This document shows positions 7,769 through 16,370 of a DNA stretch of 64,000 bases, piece by piece. Position 1 is the first letter of the stretch. Each line of letters opens with the position of its first letter. The notes beneath the pieces are model-generated. The model saw only the letters and a program-made list of their open reading frames with translations. It was not told where the DNA came from and did no database searches. This DNA is from a virus. Location: IMG/VR virus record IMGVR_UViG_3300028786_000006, positions 98,342 through 162,341 of that record, one strand, 5' to 3'. The position numbers and the translations under genes are program-made.

Positions 7769-8660
7769 AATTGCACACGTCGATCTCCTTTCGACAGAAC
7801 GAACAGCACACCCTGGGCCGCGAAGTAGCGGCCTGTTTCATCCGGTCTTTGGTCGCATCGCTCGCCCGCTTACCGACGAACTTCTGAATATGAGCTTCTG
7901 TCATCTTCCGGCCTTTGGCCCAACCGTCTAACCGGTATTTTTGAAGATGGCTAGCATCAATCCTCAGATGGTCGTCACCCCGGTTAACCCAGATGGTGCC
8001 CTTGACAGCATCGGAAATATCAGACTTTGATGCAGGGTTGGATTTGATCCACCCATCGGCGAGTAGGGCATCAACTTCTTCGGGGCGTACCATGCGGCGT
8101 TCGCCAGTGGGTGATAAGACCCACACGGTGCCTTTTGCATTTGTGTTACCCATGAGACCTGGTGGTGTGCCTATTACCCAACTGTCGTCCAGGTAGGGTT
8201 GGAGGTTTTCGATCTTCACCCTCTTGGTAACCCCTCCCCTGGTTATGAACTTGCGGCCCTTGGCGGCTTCTGATAAATGGGAGAAGTCGCTGTTGCGGTG
8301 TTCGATTCTGAGCTTCTCGAACATCCTGGAATTGATCTTGTACGTGCGACCATCGCGTGTACCGGTACACATGGCCCAGAACCCGAACCGAGTGTCTCGG
8401 TTACCAGGTAACGCCCTCCACAGTATGGCGTGCGCGATGTAGTGTGCACGCGGCGACAGAGGGGCTGTGTTCCAAGGGTGTTTGGCTAAGCTGGTGAACT
8501 GAGGAAACAAGCCAGGGGCTTTGGGAAGGATGTGGTGGTTCTCTACAACGGAGGCCGCCGGCTGGGACAGGACGAACTTCAGGTAACGAATAAGGTGATG
8601 CTGATTCACTGGTACGTTGAGATCGTTGAATTGCTTGATAAAGAAATTGATGGTTTTCAT
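7743..8660 (-). CDS. HNH homing endonuclease with repeated DNA-binding modules
   Basis: A 305-residue protein on the reverse strand, alone among forward genes. The HNH core is ENHHILPKAP at residues 40-49 with WNTAPLSPRAHYIAHAILWRALPG after it. Three related modules follow (each about 40 residues, pattern GTxWVxxxGxxxRV...LxxxLxDGWxxG), as in NUMOD-type DNA-binding repeats. The end has CCSFCRKEIDVC...HRAC, a possible zinc site. It is a free-standing mobile endonuclease placed between regA and the next gene, overlapping the 3' end of regA. Such enzymes spread by cutting genomes that lack them. The ribosome site is weak. Confidence 0.88.
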   Translation of the reverse strand: MKTINFFIKQFNDLNVPVNQHHLIRYLKFVLSQPAASVVENHHILPKAPGLFPQFTSLAKHPWNTAPLSPRAHYIAHAILWRALPGNRDTRFGFWAMCTGTRDGRTYKINSRMFEKLRIEHRNSDFSHLSEAAKGRKFITRGGVTKRVKIENLQPYLDDSWVIGTPPGLMGNTNAKGTVWVLSPTGERRMVRPEEVDALLADGWIKSNPASKSDISDAVKGTIWVNRGDDHLRIDASHLQKYRLDGWAKGRKMTEAHIQKFVGKRASDATKDRMKQAATSRPRVCCSFCRKEIDVCNFTKLHRAC

Positions 8661-8755
8661 TTCGGTTTCACTAATTGGCTATGAAGTAGTTAGCGAACCG
8701 TGTAAGAACCGAAGTATGCCATTGGCGCGACGCCATGAATTTAGAGGATTTACCG

Positions 8756-9292
8756 TTGAACACCACTGCAAATGTAATTCCAACCAACACCGAAGCCTGC
8801 CTGGTTCAGACCACGTTCCAAAAGAACACCATCATGAACCTGGCCTTCGGTAACCCCAAGGGCGACAAGCATAACCCGGACTGGGCTGCCATCGAGCGTC
8901 AGTACAAGATCAGCCTGTCGGAAATGCTGGAAATTGGTAAGGCGATCGAGGATCGCAATTTCAAGGAAGTGATCGACGGCATCGCCGACGTGACCACCAC
9001 CAACGACGGCCTGGCGCACATTGCCGGTGTCAACGGTGACGTGGCACTGGACTGCGTGTATCGCAGCAACATGTCCAAGTTCTGCGCAGATGGTGCTGAA
9101 GTGGACGCCACCCTGGCCAAGTACGCAGCCAAGGGCGTGGAACTGACAGTTCACGGCGTTTACCCGGCCGCGTTCGTTCGCTCAGCCAAAGAGCAGCTGC
9201 TCGACGGCGAAATCATTCCTGCAGGCAAGTTCCTGAAGGGTATCAACTACAACCGCCCGGACTTCTCCGCGGTGATGGCGACGGCAGACTGA
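8756..9292 (+). CDS. MazG-like NTP pyrophosphohydrolase
   Basis: About 178 residues. The core VIDGIADVTTTNDGLAHIAG...VYRSNMSKF...AKYAAKGVEL matches phage all-alpha NTP pyrophosphohydrolases (MazG/HisE-like), which hydrolyse non-canonical or excess NTPs. The start is uncertain: TTG at 8756 has AGAGGA 7 nt upstream, ATG at 8735 has none, and ATG at 8834 would give a shorter protein beginning MNLAFGNPKGD. The gene lies just downstream of the endonuclease insertion, which may have altered its leader. It probably works with the dUTPase-like enzyme to clean the nucleotide pool. Confidence 0.78.
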   Translation: MNTTANVIPTNTEACLVQTTFQKNTIMNLAFGNPKGDKHNPDWAAIERQYKISLSEMLEIGKAIEDRNFKEVIDGIADVTTTNDGLAHIAGVNGDVALDCVYRSNMSKFCADGAEVDATLAKYAAKGVELTVHGVYPAAFVRSAKEQLLDGEIIPAGKFLKGINYNRPDFSAVMATAD

Positions 9293-9294
9293 AC

Positions 9295-9699
9295 ATGAGC
9301 CTCATTACGAAACTGAAAGCGGCCTGGGCTCTCCTGGTCGCGAAGGAAACCATCACGGCCCAGATGATCCGTGGGTTCGGGGATCCGAAAGCTGAAGCTA
9401 GCCTTCAGTGCCCAGTGGAACTGGCCCAGGGCGCGCTGAGCGTCTTCCGCACTGCACTGTCTAGCGCTGAAGACGCGCTCGATACTCTGAACAAGCAACG
9501 GTCCAGGCATTCGGCCGACGTACAGGTTCTGGTGGATTCGCTGTCGTCACACGATGCTGAAATCGCTTCCCTGGAAAACGCGGCGGACCAGATCCGTGGC
9601 CTGCTCGGTCTGAAAGTGGAGGCTATCCAGCCCCTGGCGCACGTGAACGTAGCCGGTACTCAGCAACCAATCCTCCCACCTGGTTACATCCCAGGCTGA
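9295..9699 (+). CDS. Hypothetical protein with helical middle
   Basis: 134 residues, starting 2 nt after the MazG-like gene. A long helical stretch (about residues 45-105) has heptad-like Leu/Ala spacing and may form a coiled coil. The C-terminus is Pro-rich (QPILPPGYIPG). No family recognised; co-transcribed with the pyrophosphohydrolase. Confidence 0.8.
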   Translation: MSLITKLKAAWALLVAKETITAQMIRGFGDPKAEASLQCPVELAQGALSVFRTALSSAEDALDTLNKQRSRHSADVQVLVDSLSSHDAEIASLENAADQIRGLLGLKVEAIQPLAHVNVAGTQQPILPPGYIPG

Positions 9700-9749
9700 G
9701 GAACATGATCTAGCCTTGAAATGTTGAACTATGAATAAAGGTCTTCGTG

Positions 9750-9777
9750 TTGCGCGGCCGCTCGGGTCGCGTATACT
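9750..9777 (+). promoter_or_regulatory. Sigma-70-like promoter
   Basis: TTGCGC (9750-9755), 16-bp spacer, TATACT (9772-9777), followed by GAGCTCAT as in the repeated early-promoter cassette. It serves the gene at 9870 and leaves a leader of about 85 nt with GTTACC/GGTAAC inverted repeats. Confidence 0.65.
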
Positions 9778-9869
9778 GAGCTCATCGAAGGCGTTACCGA
9801 CGAGGCAAACCCCTGCGATGGTAACACCCTAAATCATGGAGACCAATAGCTCATTGAGAGGCTTAGATT

Positions 9870-10547
9870 ATGAAGATCCTTCAGCATTCCGAAAAGAAAC
9901 TGATGATTCTCATCAACGATGGAATCACCCAGTCCCAGCTGCGCGCCCAGGCCGTTGACCTTGGTGCGCCGGTAGGGAAACAGAAACTGTCCAACCTGTT
10001 GGGTGGTCGTGTTGGTGAAGCCGATGGCTGGTCCCTGGCCCTGGCCAAACTGGACGTGGCCCCACAGCCGGCCCCACCTGCCAAGACCAAGCCAAACGCG
10101 GTGAATCCGTCTGGTACAGGCCATCCGAAACCGGAAAAGCCTTTCGCCAAGACCACTCCGGCCGGCGCGAAGCAAGACCTGAAGCTGGCGAAGACTGTCG
10201 TTTTAGGTGGGCAACAAATGCCTGAATACGACAAGGACGACACTGTTAAGGTTCTCCTGGCCATTAAAGGGTATGATATCACCCCCAAGATTGCGGCGTC
10301 TGAGACGTACGTGACCTTCCGGTTGGATACTGCCCGTGTTCAGGCGACAGTTGGTATTCGCGGCGTAACGCTGATGATCTTCCCTCTCAAGGGTCTGGAC
10401 CTGAAGCACATCGACGCGGCTGAAACCGGCTGGGAAGTAAAGGCGCAATATATCAAGGTTGGTGTATTCGCCCCAGAGCAGGTTGCCTCGCAGCTTGCGT
10501 ATATCAAGACTGAAGTAGAGCGGGCATCCGCTCAGACTGCAGCCTGA
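9870..10547 (+). CDS. HTH-like/Pro-linker two-domain protein, paralogue A
   Basis: 225 residues. The N-terminal 50 residues ([27 protein letters not shown]) look like a small helical nucleic-acid-binding domain. A Pro/Ala/Lys linker (about 65-105) follows, then a C-terminal domain ([32 protein letters not shown]). The next gene is a clear paralogue with the same layout. Own promoter upstream and terminator downstream. Function unknown. Confidence 0.82.
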   Translation: MKILQHSEKKLMILINDGITQSQLRAQAVDLGAPVGKQKLSNLLGGRVGEADGWSLALAKLDVAPQPAPPAKTKPNAVNPSGTGHPKPEKPFAKTTPAGAKQDLKLAKTVVLGGQQMPEYDKDDTVKVLLAIKGYDITPKIAASETYVTFRLDTARVQATVGIRGVTLMIFPLKGLDLKHIDAAETGWEVKAQYIKVGVFAPEQVASQLAYIKTEVERASAQTAA

Positions 10548-10565
10548 GAGTAACATTTACACCAA

Positions 10566-10599
10566 AAGGGCCGAACCGATGAGTTGCGGCCCTTTTTTA
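10566..10599 (+). terminator. Intrinsic terminator
   Basis: GGGCCG/CGGCCC stem (10568-10592) followed by TTTTTT, just after paralogue A. Confidence 0.85.
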
Positions 10600-10683
10600 T
10601 TGTCTCAACGTGGTTCGAAGTATCGGGTTAGAGACCTCGGTTCAAGAATAATAAAAAAGATTCAAAAAAGTTGAATAAAGGGG

Positions 10684-10711
10684 TTGCCTGCCTTGATTAA
10701 TCGGGTATAAT
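10684..10711 (+). promoter_or_regulatory. Sigma-70-like promoter
   Basis: TTGCCT (10684-10689), 16 bp, TATAAT (10706-10711), then GGCAACCAT. An AT-rich stretch (about 10648-10680) lies upstream like an UP element. Drives paralogue B. Confidence 0.8.
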
Positions 10712-10781
10712 GGCAACCATCGAAAGGCAAACGCCAATCGAAACAAACAGCCCCACCCCTTATAGAAGCCAAGGATTTATC

Positions 10782-11501
10782 ATGACCAACTCCAAACTCG
10801 TACATGCTGACCAAAACCTCGTTATCGAATTCAACGAGACTGTTACACAGTCGGAACTGCGCGCCAAGAGCATCGAGTTGGGCGCTCCGATTGGTAAGAC
10901 CAGCCTCAGCAACCTGCTGAACGGTAAAGTGGAACAAACCGGCGGCTGGTCCCTGGTTGCCGCTGTGGCCGCTAAAGAAGGTCACGCTGACACCGCCAAA
11001 ACCACGCCAGATGCCCCTTCGGCCCCGATCAACGATGCCCCGGCGCTTACCCTGGTGGTTACCCCGACCGTCGCTCCTGTCGTCGAAGAAGCCCCGGTCG
11101 TTGTCACCGCCCCTGTAGCGGCACCTGCGCCGGCTGCAGCCGCCCCGGTGGTTCAACCAAAGCCAGCCGCAGCCGCCAAGGCCTCCGCTGTTCGCTTTGA
11201 GAAAGACGCTTCCATCAAAGCCCTCATGGAACTGAACTCCTACGAGCCGGTGTTGAAAGAAGCCCCGACCGAGACCTACGTCACCCTCAAACTGGCCAAG
11301 GCCCGCATCCAGGCAACCATCGGTGTCCGTGGTGTCACCCTGATGCTCTTCCCGCTCAAAGGTCTGGTGCTTCAAGAGATCGACGCCGTCGCTACCGGTT
11401 GGAACGTCAAATCCCAGTACGCCAAGGTCGGTGTGTTCGCCCCAGAAGCTGTGGCAGCACAACTGGTCGTCATCGAAGAAGTCATCGCCAAGTTGGTCTA
11501 A
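10782..11501 (+). CDS. HTH-like/Ala-Pro-linker two-domain protein, paralogue B
   Basis: 239 residues. N-terminal domain VTQSELRAKSIELGAPIGKT parallels paralogue A; the C-terminal domain ETYVTLKLAKARIQATIGVR also matches, followed by GVTLMLFPLKGL. The two domains are joined by about 90 residues of Ala/Pro/Val-rich linker, much longer than in A. ATG at 10782 is chosen because AAGGA lies 8-12 nt before it and the promoter -10 overlaps the upstream alternative. The pair probably arose by tandem duplication. Function unknown; an abundant DNA-associated protein is one possibility. Confidence 0.85.
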   Translation: MTNSKLVHADQNLVIEFNETVTQSELRAKSIELGAPIGKTSLSNLLNGKVEQTGGWSLVAAVAAKEGHADTAKTTPDAPSAPINDAPALTLVVTPTVAPVVEEAPVVVTAPVAAPAPAAAAPVVQPKPAAAAKASAVRFEKDASIKALMELNSYEPVLKEAPTETYVTLKLAKARIQATIGVRGVTLMLFPLKGLVLQEIDAVATGWNVKSQYAKVGVFAPEAVAAQLVVIEEVIAKLV

Positions 11502-11514
11502 GTGGTCACCGCAT

Positions 11515-11541
11515 AGGGGCTGGGGGCAACCTCAGCCCCTT
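11515..11541 (+). terminator. Hairpin after paralogue B
   Basis: GGGGCTG/CAGCCCC stem with little T-run (TTCG), so termination may be partial and primase may be reached by read-through. Confidence 0.45.
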
Positions 11542-11560
11542 CGTGCGTTTAGGAGAATAG

Positions 11561-12607
11561 ATGTCCGTATACCTTGACAGAATGTTCATTGATCGGATGG
11601 CCTTCACCCTCCTCCGTTTCAAGTGGATCAAGCCCAACGTAGCACGCTGCCGTTGCCCGTTCTGTGGTGACAGTAGGACCAGCACCATCAAGGCCCGTGG
11701 TTACTTCTTTCTTTCCGACACGGGTGACGGATACACCTTCAGCTGCAAGAACTGCGGCGTCGGTCGTAACGTGTACAGCTTCCTGGAAGAGCAAGACCAA
11801 CTGCTCTGGAAGGAATACATCCTCGAGCGCCTACGTGAACGAGGCGGCGGCATTACACAGCCCCGCCAGCAGGTAGCGGCCAGACCCGAAAACGGGTTCA
11901 TGGCCAAGCTCGTGGAAGCCACCATGGCCTACGTGGATCCCCTGGAAGGCCTCCCTCGCTTGTCCTCTCTGCCCGACGACCACCCGGCCGTGCGGTATAT
12001 GGTAGACGAGCGCAAGTTCCATCCAGCCATGCTGGAGCGCCTCTTCTACGCCGCTGATTTCAACCTAGTGGCCAGGGTGGTCGACAAGACCCTGGAAGAG
12101 ACCCAGGTGCCTCACGACAAGCGCATCATCATCCCCTTCTACTTCCCTGATGGCAAGCTGAAATGCATCCAGGGCCGGGCGCTTGACCCCAAGGCCATGC
12201 GATACATCACTGTCAAAACTGCAGACGAGGTAGACAAGATCTTCGGCCTGGAGCGAATCGATGACACCCGCGTGAAGCTGGTGTTCGAAGGGCCGTTCGA
12301 CAGCATGTTCTTCCCCAACGCGGTAGCCACCTGTGACAGCTCACTGACCAAGTACACGGCTGACAACGTCATCTATGTCTGGGACAATCAGCCTCGCAAC
12401 AAGGAGGTGATGAACAACATCGCCAAGGCTGTGGCTGCTGGGTTCAGAGTGTGTATCTGGGCCGACAACTGCCCTTTCATCGGCAAAGACGCCAATGAGA
12501 TGATCAAAAACGGCGCAACCCCGCGTGAGATACTTGCCTGGATCGCAGGCCACACGTATAATGGCCTGAGAGCCAACCTTGAACTAAGCAAGTGGCGTAA
12601 GGTTTAA
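11561..12607 (+). CDS. 61: DNA primase (T4 gp61 type)
   Basis: 348 residues. An N-terminal zinc ribbon (CPFC at residues 32-35 and CKNC at 62-65) is followed by a DnaG-like catalytic core with a TOPRIM segment (KLVFEGPFDSMF, then the acidic ADN...GKDANEM). T4 gp61 makes RNA primers for Okazaki fragments and works with the gp41 helicase, found here at 27695. ATG has AGGAG 7 nt upstream. Length fits the family. It lies far from the helicase gene, unlike a compact primosome operon. Confidence 0.92.
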   Translation: MSVYLDRMFIDRMAFTLLRFKWIKPNVARCRCPFCGDSRTSTIKARGYFFLSDTGDGYTFSCKNCGVGRNVYSFLEEQDQLLWKEYILERLRERGGGITQPRQQVAARPENGFMAKLVEATMAYVDPLEGLPRLSSLPDDHPAVRYMVDERKFHPAMLERLFYAADFNLVARVVDKTLEETQVPHDKRIIIPFYFPDGKLKCIQGRALDPKAMRYITVKTADEVDKIFGLERIDDTRVKLVFEGPFDSMFFPNAVATCDSSLTKYTADNVIYVWDNQPRNKEVMNNIAKAVAAGFRVCIWADNCPFIGKDANEMIKNGATPREILAWIAGHTYNGLRANLELSKWRKV

Positions 12608-12623
12608 TTGATGGAACTTCGAT

Positions 12624-12875
12624 ATGAAAATGCTCAGCATTATTGACCCGACATCCAAAACCAATTTTCATGGTTTCATGATCCCTGTACTTCCGGACGA
12701 TGAGTTCCTGGCAGCGGACCCTGACGGCGTGGTGTATGCCTACATCGGCGAGCCACCACAGCAGCGGGTCCATTACTGGGACGGCGCCCGCGCCCGCCGG
12801 GTTGGCATTGTTGACCTTGATGGTTTCGACTGGCGCCAGACGCTCGTTGAAGTTGACCCTGTAATTGGAGCTTAA
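12624..12875 (+). CDS. Hypothetical protein
   Basis: 83 residues, beta-rich in appearance (FMIPVLPDDEFLAADPDGVVYAYIG). It starts 16 nt after the primase stop. No family recognised. Confidence 0.75.
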   Translation: MKMLSIIDPTSKTNFHGFMIPVLPDDEFLAADPDGVVYAYIGEPPQQRVHYWDGARARRVGIVDLDGFDWRQTLVEVDPVIGA

Positions 12876-12877
12876 TC

Positions 12878-13144
12878 ATGGCCTTAGCAGCTACTGTATT
12901 CTTCATGTTGATCCAAACATCGAGCGAACCTGGCGTGGCGTTCAATAACACCAGTGCGATGCCGGCTGCTCATACCTTTCAAATCACCCGCGTTGATGGG
13001 TTTGGAAGTTTGGACGGCTGTAACATCGTAGCCCAGGAAGTTGTAAAGAATCAGATGGTTTCGACCAAGGCGGTAACCCGCTATACCAAGGCGGATTGCT
13101 ACCCATTTATTGAACTTCAGGAGCCGGCTAATGGCGAAGAGTAA
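12878..13144 (+). CDS. Hypothetical protein, possible secretion signal
   Basis: 88 residues with a short hydrophobic N-terminus (MALAATVFFMLIQTSS) that could be a signal or membrane anchor, but it lacks a basic n-region. Two Cys residues lie in the rest. It overlaps the next gene by 14 nt. Confidence 0.7.
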   Translation: MALAATVFFMLIQTSSEPGVAFNNTSAMPAAHTFQITRVDGFGSLDGCNIVAQEVVKNQMVSTKAVTRYTKADCYPFIELQEPANGEE

Positions 13145-13565
13145 AAGGGTTGTCATCGAAGTCGGTGACATGATCGTATACGCCAACAACCACCGCGATC
13201 TGGTCCAGGGCCTTCCAAAGATCAATGGCAGGCCGGGTTTGCTCGTCCAGCCGTTGGACTCCCAGATCATGTTGGCGTCTGACCAATTCAAAGACCTCGA
13301 GTGGGTCCAGAAGTTCGTCGAAGTTGGGGTGTTCAATATCGTCAAGGGTATGCCCGGCGTCAACCCGATCACCGGTGAGCTCAATTCTGAGCATATCAAA
13401 CTGAGCATCTTCGAAATGGCTCGTGTAGAAGCCAGCGCGCTACTCGACGCGGCCAAGGGTAAGCACGGCACCGAAGACCTGAAGATGTTCCGTGATGAAT
13501 GGGAACTCGAACGCCGTCTGGGTTCGATTGTCGGCACTTTACGACGTCAGGTTTCGGGGCTATAA
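13131..13565 (+). CDS. Hypothetical protein
   Basis: 144 residues with a basic start (MAKSKRVVIEVGDMIVYANN) and a helical C-terminal half. CAGGAG lies 8 nt before the ATG. Unknown function. Confidence 0.78.
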   Translation: MAKSKRVVIEVGDMIVYANNHRDLVQGLPKINGRPGLLVQPLDSQIMLASDQFKDLEWVQKFVEVGVFNIVKGMPGVNPITGELNSEHIKLSIFEMARVEASALLDAAKGKHGTEDLKMFRDEWELERRLGSIVGTLRRQVSGL

Positions 13566-13567
13566 TC

Positions 13568-13768
13568 ATGTCCAGTACTGAACAGCTATTCATGTGGGGC
13601 TACTGGAAGGAGGACAAGGGGTTAACCCGCGCCCTGGTCGACTACTTCCCCGAAACCCTGGCCAATGATATCCGGCTTCAGCAAGCCCTGGCATCTATCC
13701 GCAACGCTGAGGCCGCAATCGACCAAAGAATGTCTGAGCTTGCTGAGCTGGAACCAGACGAAGAATGA
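13568..13768 (+). CDS. Hypothetical small protein
   Basis: 66 residues, acidic helical C-terminus (MSELAELEPDEE). ATG at 13568 follows the previous stop by 2 nt; earlier in-frame starts would lie inside the previous gene. Confidence 0.7.
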   Translation: MSSTEQLFMWGYWKEDKGLTRALVDYFPETLANDIRLQQALASIRNAEAAIDQRMSELAELEPDEE

Positions 13769-13781
13769 AGGAACTTTCATT

Positions 13782-14207
13782 ATGAAGGCAATGGCAACGC
13801 ATCAACCCACGGGCCAGGCCCTGGCCCTACGCGAAATGATCGACCCTGAGCAGGCTATGTACGGCCGCATGCAGCCGGCGGTCAACGCGTTGTGCCGGGA
13901 ACTGGAAGCCCATCCTGAAGACTGGCACTTTGCTACCTTCGTGTTCTACCACAAGAAAGTCCCGGTAAATTACTGGTATGAGGGTAGCGAACCAGTGATC
14001 AACACGTGGGATGGTCACAGCCGCACCCAGGTGTTCAGCGTAGCCCAGGGGAACCAGATTCGCCGGTCCGTCGAGGCTGCCCTCAAGGCCCTCAATGGGA
14101 AGATCGACGCTGTGATGAACGACACGTACGACCACACAGACGAAGATGTCGACAACCGGCCCTGGTATAAGCGCTGGTGGCATGCCTTCAGGGTTGCCGT
14201 TTGGTGA
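13782..14207 (+). CDS. Hypothetical protein
   Basis: 141 residues. AAGGA lies 8 nt upstream of ATG 13782. Trp-rich C-terminus (RPWYKRWWHAFRVAVW) suggests membrane or partner contact. No family recognised. Confidence 0.78.
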   Translation: MKAMATHQPTGQALALREMIDPEQAMYGRMQPAVNALCRELEAHPEDWHFATFVFYHKKVPVNYWYEGSEPVINTWDGHSRTQVFSVAQGNQIRRSVEAALKALNGKIDAVMNDTYDHTDEDVDNRPWYKRWWHAFRVAVW

Positions 14208-14214
14208 CCGAGGC

Positions 14215-14255
14215 GGCTCCGATTGCTATGTAGTAACACTATTATGCGATCGGAG
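14215..14255. promoter_or_regulatory. Inverted repeat before HTH-phosphoesterase gene
   Basis: GCTCCGAT and ATCGGAGC (inner GC/GC also pair) flank about 21 nt including TATTAT, and the right arm contains the GGAG ribosome site of the next gene. It could be an operator for the HTH protein it precedes or a hairpin that hides the ribosome site. Confidence 0.45.
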
Positions 14256-14263
14256 CAGTCCCC

Positions 14264-15523
14264 GTGTCCAACGCCAAGCCAAGTCTTGTTGAACGCGATA
14301 CCTCGATGTATGCTGAATTCCTCCAGACCCAGGACATTGCGGAAGTTGCCAAACTTCACAGTGTCAGCGAGTCGACCGTCCGCCGCGCATTGAAGCGAGC
14401 CCGCGAAATACTGGAAGTCCACGCCGATGGGGAGCTCGTTGATGAGAACCTCCGCCTGGGCGCCAGCAAGCAATACCTGCAAGACCGCAACCGCATCGAG
14501 CGGAAATCCTGGCGTGAACACATTCGCATTCAGAATGCAATCGAAGGCCTGAGCCATAACCTCGAGGCCGCCCTGATCGGTTTCGAATTCCAGCGCCCGG
14601 TTGACACCCCTGTCCCAGCTGTGGGCTTGCCTACCGACCCGGTGGGCGTCATCCAGTTCAGTGACATTCACATCAATGAGATCATCCGGGGCCTGACAGG
14701 CAACTCGTATGACATCGACATCGCCTCCCGCCGCATTCACAAGCATGTCCACAAGAGCCTGAATATATTCAAAGCCCAGGGCGTGAAGAACGTGTTGGTG
14801 GCTTTCACCGGTGACATTCTGAACAGCGACCGCCGCCTGGACGAGCTCCTCAATGCCGCCGCGCCGCGTGCCAACGCTGTCCTGTTAGCCGTTGACATCT
14901 TCCAGCAGGCCATCCAGGAAGTGGCGAGAGAGCACCGAGTGACCGTTGCCAGCATCACCGGTAACGAATCGCGCCTCGGCGAGCACATCCACTACGACGA
15001 CTTCCTGGCGATGGACTCTTTCGACATTACGATCCACAACATCCTGGCCCGCCTGTTTGCCGGCTATCCAGGTGTTGAGTTCGCGAAGGTCAGCAACCCT
15101 CTCGAGCAAGTGGTGTCCATCAACGGCTTCAACCTGTTGCTGGTTCACGGTCACTGCCATAAAGGCCTGGCCCGCAACCCTGAAAACGAAGTGTCCCACA
15201 TCAAGTCGCGGTATGCTGCACACGGCATGGTGATCGACTACGTCATCTGTGGCCACATCCACTCGGCTTACGTGTCTGACATGTTCAGTCGATCGTCTGG
15301 GTTGCCTGGCTCCAACGCCTACTCCGACCGGGCGCTGAACCTCAACGGTAAGGCCAGCCAGAACTCGTACGTGATCTGGGCAGACAAGTCCATCGATGCG
15401 TACAAGATCGACCTACAGACCTGGGCTGATGTTGAACCATACGCCTACGACAAGGGCCTCGATATGACCGACCGCAACAGCAAGCTGAAGCCGACGGTCC
15501 TCATCAACTCCATCACTATCTGA
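14264..15523 (+). CDS. HTH-domain metallophosphoesterase
   Basis: 419 residues, GTG start with GGAG 9 nt upstream. Residues 20-45 (IAEVAKLHSVSESTVRRALKRA) form a helix-turn-helix. The C-terminal two thirds is a calcineurin-like metallophosphoesterase: SDIH at 133-136, GD at 183-184, GNE at 233-235, then HGH and GHIH. These residues bind two metal ions in nucleases and phosphatases such as SbcD/Mre11. The HTH suggests recruitment to DNA. No SbcC partner is in the window. It could be a DNA nuclease or a DNA 3'-end phosphatase; substrate unknown. Confidence 0.85.
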   Translation: MSNAKPSLVERDTSMYAEFLQTQDIAEVAKLHSVSESTVRRALKRAREILEVHADGELVDENLRLGASKQYLQDRNRIERKSWREHIRIQNAIEGLSHNLEAALIGFEFQRPVDTPVPAVGLPTDPVGVIQFSDIHINEIIRGLTGNSYDIDIASRRIHKHVHKSLNIFKAQGVKNVLVAFTGDILNSDRRLDELLNAAAPRANAVLLAVDIFQQAIQEVAREHRVTVASITGNESRLGEHIHYDDFLAMDSFDITIHNILARLFAGYPGVEFAKVSNPLEQVVSINGFNLLLVHGHCHKGLARNPENEVSHIKSRYAAHGMVIDYVICGHIHSAYVSDMFSRSSGLPGSNAYSDRALNLNGKASQNSYVIWADKSIDAYKIDLQTWADVEPYAYDKGLDMTDRNSKLKPTVLINSITI

Positions 15524-15526
15524 CCC

Positions 15527-15562
15527 AAAACCCGGTTGCCGCAAGGCGCCGGGTTTTTTATT
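15527..15562 (+). terminator. Intrinsic terminator
   Basis: AACCCGG/CCGGGTT stem followed by TTTTATT, directly after the phosphoesterase gene. Confidence 0.85.
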
Positions 15563-15572
15563 GTCTGAGGGG

Positions 15573-15600
15573 TTGTATTGGTTCAAAGTTAGAGTATAAT
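15573..15600 (+). promoter_or_regulatory. Sigma-70-like promoter
   Basis: TTGTAT (15573-15578), 16 bp, TATAAT (15595-15600); leader ends in CACTGAGG before the next ATG. Confidence 0.82.
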
Positions 15601-15636
15601 GAACACATACCAACCAGTTCACTGAGGAACGCAGCC

Positions 15637-15939
15637 ATGACCATGATCACCCTGATCGAATCTGCTAAAGAAGCCGCCAAGACCGTAGCCCCAGGCTACT
15701 CCGACGGCTTCAGCGAAACTCTGAAGGACGGTTCCGTGGTCACCTGCATCGGCGTCCGCAGCTCCAACGCCTTCGAAACCGTGGTCGGTCACATCAAGAC
15801 CACCTGGAAGTTGAACGGCAAGCGCGCCAGCGCCGCTGTTATCGAAACCCTGTATCTGGGCCAGGCCACCGACGAAGAAAAGGCCGAGATCACCAAGCAC
15901 AAAGAAATGCAGAAGTGGCTGGCCAAGTTCGGTCTCTGA
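15637..15939 (+). CDS. Hypothetical protein
   Basis: 100 residues, lysine/alanine-rich, with its own promoter and the ribosome site GAGG of the repeated leader. C-terminal helix KAEITKHKEMQKWLAKFGL. Function unknown; likely strongly expressed early. Confidence 0.82.
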   Translation: MTMITLIESAKEAAKTVAPGYSDGFSETLKDGSVVTCIGVRSSNAFETVVGHIKTTWKLNGKRASAAVIETLYLGQATDEEKAEITKHKEMQKWLAKFGL

Positions 15940-15948
15940 GATAAAATA

Positions 15949-15979
15949 TTTTGAACCAGCCACTTGCGCTGGTTCAAAA
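15949..15979. repeat. 12-bp inverted repeat overlapping a -35 box
   Basis: TTTTGAACCAGC and GCTGGTTCAAAA are perfect arms around a 7-nt loop that contains the TTGC of the next promoter. Acts as hairpin terminator, operator, or both. Confidence 0.75.
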
Positions 15980-15992
15980 ACCTGAGTATAAT
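15964..15992 (+). promoter_or_regulatory. Sigma-70-like promoter
   Basis: TTGCGC (15964-15969), 17 bp, TATAAT (15987-15992). The -35 sits in an inverted repeat. Confidence 0.8.
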
Positions 15993-16036
15993 GGTCTGAC
16001 TGGCCCACTAAGGGGTCAGCTAAACGGAGATACATC

Positions 16037-16300
16037 ATGCAAAACGACCTCGCTGTGTTCATTGCAGAAAACGCTGGCGACTTCAACGTTGACGTCCGCC
16101 TGTATTCCAACTACTCCGGTCGGGGTATGATGGGCGAAACTACCACCGGCCTGGTTGTCCCAAGCCCGATGGTGTTCGCCACCTTGTTGCTGCAAATGAA
16201 CGAGGCGATCCACGAAGCTGTGGAAAGTGGGGAAATCGGCCTGTATGTGATACAAACGCTGCGGTCTGACAACCTCGGCCACGACACCATCATTTACTGA
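16037..16300 (+). CDS. Hypothetical protein
   Basis: 87 residues, single-gene unit with its own promoter and a GC-rich hairpin after it. No recognised motif. Confidence 0.8.
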   Translation: MQNDLAVFIAENAGDFNVDVRLYSNYSGRGMMGETTTGLVVPSPMVFATLLLQMNEAIHEAVESGEIGLYVIQTLRSDNLGHDTIIY

Positions 16301-16307
16301 TGGCCCC

Positions 16308-16330
16308 GGCCCCGGTAAACTACCGGGGCC
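16308..16330 (+). terminator. GC-rich hairpin, possible terminator
   Basis: GGCCCCGG/CCGGGGCC stem with a 7-nt loop but no T-run. Confidence 0.4.
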
Positions 16331-16370
16331 ACCTCCCCTTCTTCCCCTGAACTTTATTTTGGTTCGGGGC

